The notes under the pieces are model-generated. The model was not told the DNA's origin. It saw only the letters and a program-made list of their open reading frames with translations, and did not search any database. This document shows positions 1 through 4,275 of a stretch of 6,731 bases of DNA, one piece after another. The stretch covers positions 1 through 6,731 of the forward strand of contig JBMFGW010000153.1 of assembly GCA_049977145.1 (NCBI GenBank), in the 5' to 3' direction. This stretch comes from JAMDCX01 sp049977145 (lineage in GTDB: Bacteria; Planctomycetota; Phycisphaerae; WQYP01). A program made the position numbers and the translations under genes. Every line of letters starts with the position of its first letter. The first letter of the stretch is position 1.

Positions 1-73
1 CTGCGGCGGTTGGTGGAAGGGGTTCGGGGTGGGGACGCGCGGTTGTGGTATTTTGCGAATTATCATTGGCCAT
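1..73 (-). CDS. Possible 5' end of a gene leaving the window
   Basis: An open frame starts at ATG 73-71 and runs leftwards off the window edge for 24 codons without a stop. The peptide begins MANDNSQNTTTARPHPEPLP and is hydrophilic and rich in Asn, Thr and Pro, with no signal peptide or membrane segment in the visible part. It does not resemble a frame-shadow of a neighbour, because no other gene overlaps it. Against it: no convincing Shine-Dalgarno is visible upstream (the bases just before ATG read TTTGGGCC), and 24 codons are too few for coding statistics. I do not recognise it. It could equally be a chance open frame. Confidence 0.3.
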   Translation of the reverse strand, partial: MANDNSQNTTTARPHPEPLPPTAA

Positions 74-404
74 GGCCCAAACTATTTGCGTCCCCGTTAC
101 GCTTTCCCGGGATGTTGAAACCTATTATCGTTCAGTGCAACCATGGGCTGCCCGCCAACACACAATGGATTCGACGTCCACATTCTAACCCCTCGCCCCC
201 GCCTATGCCAAATGCGCTCCCTCGTCGTTCGTTGAAGCGCAGCTCCGCCCATCGCCGCCAGCCGCATTTGCTCCCTGTTGAGGCAGGAATCCTCGCTCAC
301 GATGCCAAGCACAAGCACCATCCCGGCTAATCTACTCTCCACTTTCCATCCATTACTTTCCCATCAAATCCGCCGCTTCTACAAACCGCTATGCCACCAC
401 AAGT
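74..404. other. Non-coding stretch, nothing recognised
   Basis: Between the possible edge gene and the hicA stop there are about 330 bases with no supported gene. Short open frames exist on both strands, but their translations are unusual in composition (Arg/Pro/His-rich or mixed), lack ribosome sites and show no family signature. I see no clear hairpin followed by a T run, so no intrinsic terminator for hicBA is evident. It may be decayed coding DNA. Confidence 0.5.
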
Positions 405-629
405 TCATGGCAATAGTTCCACAAACTGCTCGACCGTTAATCCACTGGCGCGGACCAAGCCGCGCAGCGTCCCTTTGGCAATTTCCTTGTGGTCGGGCAC
501 CGAAAGGGTGGCGATGCTGCCCGCTTTGAGCAAAATAATGTGACTTCCTCTTTGCCGCGCCACCTGCCAGCCGCCATTACAAAATGCTCGCACAACATCG
601 CGCCCGCTAAGAACTGGAAGTGGGACCAT
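405..629 (-). CDS. hicA: HicA-family mRNA interferase toxin
   Basis: This 74-residue protein matches the HicA (YcfA-like) toxin family, small dsRNA-binding-fold ribonucleases that cut mRNA and are neutralised by HicB. The family signature is clear: a GW at 20-21, then RQRGSH at 25-30 with the invariant Gly-Ser-His, whose histidine (H30) is the catalytic residue of the family. After it come a strand with VPDHKE (44-49), the basic helix KGTLRGLVR (52-60) and a C-terminal helix LTVEQFVELL. The length is typical and the protein appears complete. Its ATG shares one base with the hicB stop (TGATG at 631-627), so translation is probably coupled. The only Shine-Dalgarno-like stretch, GAGG, is distant. 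It acts in the cytoplasm, and its activity is inferred from family membership. Confidence 0.9.
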   Translation of the reverse strand: MVPLPVLSGRDVVRAFCNGGWQVARQRGSHIILLKAGSIATLSVPDHKEIAKGTLRGLVRASGLTVEQFVELLP

Positions 630-835
630 CAGACAGCAACCTCAACCTGTTGCGTCTCAATGGTCAACGGCATGCCACACTCGGCACGAACCTCAAGACA
701 AGCGGCAATTGCTTCACGAATATTGGCCATGGCCTCTTCGCGCGTAGCTCCCTGGCTCACGCAACCAGGTATGGAGGGGCACTCAACCACCCATACGCCA
801 TCTTCATCACGATCTAATACTGTCACAAATTTCAT
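629..835 (-). CDS. hicB: HicB-family antitoxin, short form without a DNA-binding tail
   Basis: This 68-residue protein has the HicB/UPF0150 fold, a partial RNase-H-like domain that covers the HicA active site. What shows it: an N-terminal strand MKFVTVLDRDEDGVWVVECP, the family's turn PSIPGCVSQG (20-29), then the helix ATREEAMANIREAIAACLEV (30-49). The protein ends soon after this domain. Many HicB proteins carry an additional helix-turn-helix or ribbon-helix-helix segment that represses their own promoter; this one has none. The order is antitoxin first, toxin second, the usual arrangement for many hicBA pairs. The start at ATG 835 gives the canonical N-terminal strand. The likely promoter lies only six bases upstream of that ATG. 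Confidence 0.9.
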   Translation of the reverse strand: MKFVTVLDRDEDGVWVVECPSIPGCVSQGATREEAMANIREAIAACLEVRAECGMPLTIETQQVEVAV

Positions 836-841
836 ATTATT

Positions 842-870
842 ATTATAACTTCCAGCAACCTGTTCGCCAA
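842..870 (-). promoter_or_regulatory. Predicted sigma70-type promoter of hicBA
   Basis: On the minus strand, TTGGCG (870-865, 4 of 6 matches to TTGACA) is followed by a 17-base spacer and a perfect TATAAT (847-842). Only six bases (AATAAT) separate the -10 box from the hicB ATG, so a start site seven bases downstream would fall on or next to the A of ATG. The purine stretch GGAAG (853-849) that might have served as a Shine-Dalgarno lies inside the promoter spacer and would not be transcribed. A leaderless hicB message is the natural inference. Confidence 0.6.
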
Positions 871-896
871 ACTAAAAGCAAACACTAAAAGCAAAC
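871..896. repeat. Tandem 13-bp direct repeat abutting the hicBA promoter
   Basis: ACTAAAAGCAAAC occurs twice without a gap (871-883 and 884-896), followed by the first three bases of a third unit (ACT, 897-899). It touches the -35 box of the predicted hicBA promoter, which is where an activator or repressor would bind. The perfect tandem identity is seen directly. An operator role is inference. Confidence 0.6.
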
Positions 897-914
897 ACTG
901 CAAGCCAATACAGT

Positions 915-937
915 AAGACCCGATGCCCACGGGCCTT
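915..937 (-). terminator. Weak terminator-like hairpin upstream of hicBA
   Basis: Read on the minus strand, AAGGCCCG and CGGGTCTT can pair over eight positions, one of them G-U, around a seven-base loop TGGGCAT. The T-rich tail is short (TCTTACTG), so termination would be inefficient. It lies between the upstream non-coding region and the hicBA promoter and could insulate the pair from read-through. Confidence 0.25.
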
Positions 938-1075
938 TAAGTATCCACGATACGCCGTGATATTGTCAGATCCGACGGGCGGCTAATCGGGGCTCAACTC
1001 TCTCCTGATCAACTGCTCTGCGGCGACATCCGCCCCAGCCGCCCAATACGGATAAACACTGCACGCGAACTGTTC

Positions 1076-1092
1076 CGTGAAAACGTGACATC
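1076..1092 (+). repeat. Degenerate copy of the GACATCC repeat
   Basis: CGTGAAAACGTGACATC resembles the right two-thirds of the repeat at 1776-1798 (CACGAAAAGGTGACATC), with 14 of 17 positions the same and in the same orientation. It lacks the leading GGGGA part. It is possibly a decayed copy; chance similarity cannot be excluded for so short a match. Confidence 0.35.
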
Positions 1093-1256
1093 TGCGTTTC
1101 CGATCAGTGATCCGTGATCTTTGATCAATGAAGTTCACCACAGAGGAAGCCGAGGGCAGCGGAGGACGACCGAAGCACGGGCCTGCGCCACGATCAACCG
1201 CCCGCAAAAACACCCTCCGATTACCTCTACCGCTCCTCTTAGGGAAATACGTTGTC

Positions 1257-1290
1257 CTGGGGGCGTCCCGATAAACATCGGGATCCCCAG
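1257..1290. repeat. REP-like palindrome
   Basis: A perfect 7-bp stem TCCCGAT/ATCGGGA (1266-1272, 1277-1283) with loop AAAC is enclosed by an outer 6-bp stem CTGGGG/CCCCAG (1257-1262, 1285-1290), with a small internal bulge. There is no T run on either side, so it is unlikely to be an intrinsic terminator. Palindromes of this kind are often dispersed intergenic repeats. Genome copy number is needed to call it one. Confidence 0.5.
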
Positions 1291-1467
1291 CCGCCGCTTT
1301 TATCTTGGTCTCCAAACTTATTTCATCTATCGCGACCACAACACTTGCTCCGGCATCCGAACACCACCCATTTTACCGCCGCACCAAGCACAATCCAACA
1401 ATCCCCTAAACCAGCTGCCATTTCCATTAACTCGTCACGTCCCCGTTTCACTTCTCGGCATCCGGTT

Positions 1468-1487
1468 GATGTCACCCCTTCGTGTCC
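1468..1487 (-). repeat. Repeat copy A (inverted)
   Basis: GATGTCACCCCTTCGTGTCC is the reverse complement of the central 20 bases of the repeat at 1776-1798, with 18 of 20 positions matching. It lies two bases beyond the stop codon of the 69-aa membrane protein gene. Together with copy B it brackets that gene in inverted orientation. Confidence 0.65.
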
Positions 1488-1489
1488 AA

Positions 1490-1699
1490 TCAGGGATAGT
1501 GGGGCTTTATGAACCCCATTACCTTGAGCGCCCAGCAGGCAACCGTAAGCGCGAGAATCACATAGCCACACAACCTTTTCAGCTTCATATTTTTCTCCCG
1601 TCCTGGTTCCAAGGAGCGCCGTGCGGGCCAGACAGCGTACCCCAGCAACAGAAGATAGGCCCCGATAAGAGCGTTGATTAACAGATAAGATGTCCTCAT
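1490..1699 (-). CDS. Small two-helix membrane protein, unknown function
   Basis: I do not recognise a family. The start at ATG 1699 is chosen because GGAGG (1711-1707) lies seven bases upstream; an in-frame ATG at 1705 is too close to it. The 69-residue product has a hydrophobic segment at about 5-23 (YLLINALIGAYLLLLGYAV), a basic and hydrophilic loop (PARRSLEPGREKNMKLKR, 25-42), a second hydrophobic segment at about 44-61, and a short tail KPHYP. The positive loop predicts both ends outside the cytoplasm. An internal ATG (codon 38, position 1588) has its own GGGAG six bases upstream and could yield a 32-residue single-helix peptide. The stop TGA is followed two bases later by repeat copy A, and copy B lies upstream, so the gene sits inside an inverted-repeat-bounded segment. 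Good start signal and membrane topology make it likely real. Confidence 0.6.
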   Translation of the reverse strand: MRTSYLLINALIGAYLLLLGYAVWPARRSLEPGREKNMKLKRLCGYVILALTVACWALKVMGFIKPHYP

Positions 1700-1768
1700 G
1701 TGCATGCCTCCAAAAGTTGACAACCGTCATGTCGGAGTCATCATTGCCCCGCCAGTTGCTGATCCCGA

Positions 1769-2248
1769 CTACAGTGGGGACACGAAAAGGTGACATCCAT
1801 CGTTGTTGACATGGATGGGGCCAAGGGCTACCGTCTTGCGGATTCTGCGGTTCAGCGCGTCATAGGCATAATTGCCGATCACCGCGCCGCCGCCGGTGCG
1901 GCTGATCTGAATCGGACGATTGAATGCGTCATAAGAATAAATTAACGTGCCATCGTTCTTCAGATTGCCATTGCTGGCACTGGTCGTTCCGTCATACACG
2001 AAGGTTACAGGTGACAAGTTAGAGATTACAGACTGCGTGATTTCATTGAGATTATTGTGCGAACGCTGATCGGTGGTCTGGCTGCCACCCACCGGCAAAA
2101 ACCCAGTGGCTCGCCAGTTGCCAAGACCATCGAGAGTCCAGTTTTCCTGTGTGTATTTGCCGGGTAAAGCGTTGGGTGTTGTTATGCTGCCGCAGGTGAA
2201 GTCCCGTGTTCCCCTCCTCCACTGCGTTTTTTTATTTGCCGTCACCAT
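1769..2248 (-). pseudogene. RHS/YD-repeat fragment 1 (copy of the RHS 5' segment)
   Basis: This open frame (ATG 2248 to TAG 1769) is a near-duplicate of the first 159 codons of the large RHS gene. It starts with the same MVTANKKTQ, carries the same RSHNNLNEI, YSYDAFNRPIQI and YAYDALNRRIRKTV motifs, and ends in the same HVNNDGCHLFVSP. DNA homology runs from the first base of repeat copy B (1776) to 2251 and pairs with 5969-6447; both edges are sharp. One codon is missing near residue 19 relative to the large gene. After the repeat it adds one leucine and stops. It lacks the RHS core and any tip, so it is a displaced fragment, although the frame is intact and a peptide could be made. No convincing Shine-Dalgarno or promoter was seen upstream. 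Confidence 0.75.
1776..1798 (+). repeat. Repeat copy B
   Basis: The 23-bp unit starts GGGGACACGAAAAGGTGACA and ends TCC. It is identical to copy D inside the large RHS gene (5969-5991) and is an inverted partner of copy C (22 of 23). It marks the exact left edge of RHS homology in fragment 1. The next bases form a 7-bp palindrome CATCCAT (1794-1800) with ATGGATG (1811-1817), also conserved at copy D. Confidence 0.85.
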
Positions 2249-2251
2249 CAA

Positions 2252-2379
2252 TCACCTGTTATTGGTGCGTAGAACACATTTCGGGTCCCCAAATTCTACC
2301 CCGCCAAGGGCCGAACGCAAAGCGACATCCATTCGCCGTTTCACCGCCCGTCATTTCCACGCCCGTCCGTCGAATCGGT
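2252..2379. repeat. Cluster of partial repeat copies between RHS fragments
   Basis: CATTTCGGGTCCCC (2277-2290) resembles the outer half of the inverted repeat. GACATCCA (2324-2331) is a perfect 8-bp inverted partner of TGGATGTC (2379-2386) in copy C, giving a possible stem with a loop of about 47 bases. No gene is present. The arrangement recalls paired REP-type units, but the half-copies are short. Confidence 0.35.
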
Positions 2380-2892
2380 GGATGTCACCCTTTCGTGTCC
2401 CCCGTTGGTGCGGGTTTCAATCGCCTGCCACGAAGTATCGTAATAAATGTAATTTGTTGTACCGGCAGGAATGCCGTTGCCACCTTGTGGATAGGTTTCG
2501 CTGATCCTGTACCCCCGCGCGTCGTAAGTGTATTGGGCAATCACCGTCCCAGTGGAATTCTTCACCGCCACCAACTGATTCCACGCATTGTAAACATACG
2601 TGTTGCCATCCTGATCGGTGGTCATATTTCCGTTGCCGTCATAAGTGGGAGTAGTGCTTCCACTTATGGATGTGATCTGATTCTGCGCATTGGTCGTTTC
2701 GGTTTGCGTGGTGCCGTTGCTGGTAAAACTGCCCCAATTACCCTGACTGTCCAGGCTCCAGCTTTGATTCGCCACACCGCCCAAGGTGCTACTGCTTAGT
2801 CTGTTGGGTGGATCACAGGTAAAGCTTCGCGCATACGGAGCACGGGCGGAGCGCCGATTCTTTCTTGGATATTTTGCCGCTTTCGCAACCAC
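2341..2892 (-). pseudogene. RHS/YD-repeat fragment 2 (copy of the RHS middle)
   Basis: A 183-codon open frame from GTG 2892. Residues from about RSFTCDPPNRL to WQAIETRT align with the middle of the large RHS gene (SQTFTYDPLNRL to WQAIETRT), including LDSQGNW, NAQNQITSIS, NGNMTTDQ and YDARGYRISETYP. Homology runs from 2403 to about 2840 and corresponds to about 4735-5170. It is more diverged than fragment 1. The fragment lacks the RHS core end and any toxin tip; its 3' side is cut by repeat copy C and its 5' side fades into unrelated, Arg-rich translation (KYPRKNRRSARAP). It lies just downstream of the membrane protein gene and has no good ribosome site. It is most likely a relic. Confidence 0.7.
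2380..2402 (-). repeat. Repeat copy C (inverted)
   Basis: This is the reverse complement of copy B with one difference (AAAG for AAAA). It ends one base before the point where similarity between RHS fragment 2 and the large RHS gene begins. It is read through by the fragment 2 open frame in the opposite sense to copy D, giving GGHERVTST instead of GCHLFVSP. Confidence 0.8.
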
Positions 2893-2898
2893 GCTATT

Positions 2899-3639
2899 TT
2901 ACTCGCGTACCTGTTTCATTTCGCCAACATGTTCCTGCCCCCTTAGCGAAAAGTACCTCGCAACCGCGATCCAGTTGCCGATCACAGCGAGTGCTATGTA
3001 CATCATTTCGTAGGAACGCCGAAAGGTGTGCATTCCCACCATCAAGGCATCCGGTGCGTTGGCTCCCGCCCGCCACGCACTCCAGACGGCACCTGCAGGG
3101 ATGGCTACAACCATAAAAATTGAACAAATAGCGGTTATCCACATCTGCTTATGTACTGCCCGTGTTCGCACCAAAAGCGGTGCCTTGGCAAGCGCCCGTT
3201 TCCCTTCCATCCATATCTGGTCGGCATCCTTGATACCTTTCTTACGGCGATAAACCAGCGTCAAAACTCCGCCAGCAGCAATTCCCAACATCCAATACCA
3301 ACCAGCCTTTATTCTGTCAATCTGTGTCGAATGGGGGAAGCACTGCTCATACGAACTAAAAGAGGAAACGAAAAAGAAGAAAGTAAAGAGTGCCCAAGTC
3401 CATAACAATATATTGGAGTAGATTTTTCTTGTTTTCCCATAAATTGCGCAGCCCCAAGTGCTTAAGCCAAACAACACGACCAGAAACATGATGTAAACGA
3501 CCGTCGCCACGACAACCTTGTTGGTGCCCAAATTGACAATGCCAAAACCTATCTGGCTAATATTCGAAAGCATTTTGTTCATCTTGACCGTATCGTTAGG
3601 AAGCCGCCTAATTTGGCCTCTTGGTATTGAAAACGCCAA
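2899..3639 (-). CDS. Five-helix membrane protein, candidate RHS immunity protein
   Basis: I do not recognise a family. The start TTG 3639 gives 246 residues and is preferred because GGAGGG, formed by the last codons of the RHS gene, lies nine bases after the -strand stop region at ideal reach; ATG 3582 (227 residues) has no such site and is the alternative. Predicted membrane helices lie near 42-64, 75-95, 113-130, 166-188 and 211-231. The cytoplasmic-looking loop RRKKGIKDADQIWMEGKRALAKAP is strongly basic, and the tail is polar. The gene follows the RHS stop after six bases, so the two are surely co-transcribed and probably translationally coupled. In polymorphic toxin loci this position belongs to the immunity gene, and membrane-embedded immunity proteins usually accompany toxins that attack membranes. 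That role is inferred from context only; a membrane anchor or transporter subunit cannot be excluded. Confidence 0.7.
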   Translation of the reverse strand: MAFSIPRGQIRRLPNDTVKMNKMLSNISQIGFGIVNLGTNKVVVATVVYIMFLVVLFGLSTWGCAIYGKTRKIYSNILLWTWALFTFFFFVSSFSSYEQCFPHSTQIDRIKAGWYWMLGIAAGGVLTLVYRRKKGIKDADQIWMEGKRALAKAPLLVRTRAVHKQMWITAICSIFMVVAIPAGAVWSAWRAGANAPDALMVGMHTFRRSYEMMYIALAVIGNWIAVARYFSLRGQEHVGEMKQVRE

Positions 3640-3645
3640 TAGCGC

Positions 3646-4275
3646 CTACCCTCCGCCAGTATTCTGGCCCGTGTAACGCCAACTGCCATCACTATATTGT
3701 TGGTAGATCGGCTCAGGGCTATTGGGGTGATTTATATTGAAACCAGTCTGTAAATGGTTTGTTGGATAGGGGTTTTGGCCCGTATCTTTTGTATTTCCAC
3801 CAACATTGTTTTGTCCACCGCCATTGCCTGTTTGCGGCGGCTGTCCCCCTGTGGCGGTGTTTGCCAATTCTGAAGATGAACCGTTCAGAAGCCCTCTCAA
3901 CAACGAGTTGGCGCCTTGGAAGAGCGAATTCAATCCGGACGACTCCAACTCTGATAAGGCGTCGTTGACGGGAGCCAGCACGCCTTCTGAAATGGCACCG
4001 GCGGCCCCATTGGCGGCAACCTGGGCCCAGTTTGTCGCGTTGCCGCCGGAACTAAACTGCTGACCTACCCAATTTCCCGCAGCCGCGCTTAGGCCACCCG
4101 CCGCCATCGCCCAACCCGTGCCCGGCGGTGCTATTCCGCCGAGAGCAGCACCAGCGGCGCCGCCAAAGAGCGCTCCCGCTACTTCTGCCCCCAATCCCCC
4201 ACCACCCTCAGCTGCCCCGGTATAGCCAGCAATGGCACCAGATACGCCTCCCCAAATTGCGCCGACTAACGCAGT
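3646..4275 (-). other. Variable C-terminal tip region of the RHS protein
   Basis: This part encodes everything after VDPSG. In RHS families the tip is exchanged between strains together with its downstream immunity gene. Here it starts ALVGAIWGGVSGAIAGYTGA and is dominated by small residues for about 70 positions, which suggests membrane insertion or oligomeric packing. The last 50 residues are polar and aromatic (HLQTGFNINHP, IYQQYSDGSWRY). Confidence 0.6.

Larger units (their letters stand above)
938..1467. other. Long non-coding stretch with small palindromes
   Basis: No supported gene. A minus-strand open frame exists at 983-1339, but its translation runs across the palindrome at 1257-1290 and has low-complexity Arg/Pro composition, so I do not accept it. 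Visible structure includes a GTATC-CAC-GATAC mini-palindrome (941-953), a GGCG-ACATC-CGCC palindrome (1022-1034), a degenerate repeat copy at 1076-1092, clustered GATC words around 1101-1127 and the strong hairpin at 1257-1290. This looks like accumulated small repeats and decayed sequence. Confidence 0.5.
1468..1798. mobile_element. 331-bp segment bounded by inverted repeat copies A and B
   Basis: The left end reads GATGTCACCCCTTCGTGTCC and the right end is its imperfect reverse complement (18 of 20 over 1468-1487 against 1778-1797). The only content is the 69-aa membrane protein gene. The size and structure are reminiscent of a small non-autonomous element, but no target-site duplication is evident at the ends and no transposase is present, so mobility is inferred only from the arrangement. 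Confidence 0.3.
1776..2402. mobile_element. 627-bp segment with 23-bp terminal inverted repeats, carrying an RHS piece
   Basis: The two ends are inverted copies of the same 23-bp sequence, differing at one position (1776-1798 against 2380-2402), with GGGG outermost at both. Inside lie RHS fragment 1 and 130 bases of non-coding DNA with further half-copies. Just outside the right end, homology to another RHS region begins at once (2403), as if the segment had interrupted or replaced part of an RHS gene. No transposase is encoded and no target duplication is obvious. It could be a non-autonomous transposable element, or a product of recombination between dispersed repeats. Confidence 0.4.

Noticed and set aside
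97..342. Minus-strand open frame of 81 codons downstream of hicA
   Set aside because: No ribosome site, unusual composition, no recognisable motif. A conflicting plus-strand frame at 10-330 is equally poor.
871..899. CRISPR-like direct repeats
   Set aside because: The two 13-bp units are directly adjacent with no spacers, and there are no cas genes. They are better read as a promoter-linked tandem repeat.
983..1339. Minus-strand open frame of 118 codons
   Set aside because: It starts with GTG without a clear ribosome site, reads through the palindrome at 1257-1290 and the degenerate repeat at 1076-1092, and has Arg/Pro-rich mixed composition. It could contain a relic of a gene near its start but not a functional one.
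1323..1796. Minus-strand open frame of 157 codons starting inside repeat copy B
   Set aside because: It overlaps the better-supported 69-aa membrane protein gene in another frame. Its start MSPFRVP is just the repeat translated, and no ribosome site precedes it.
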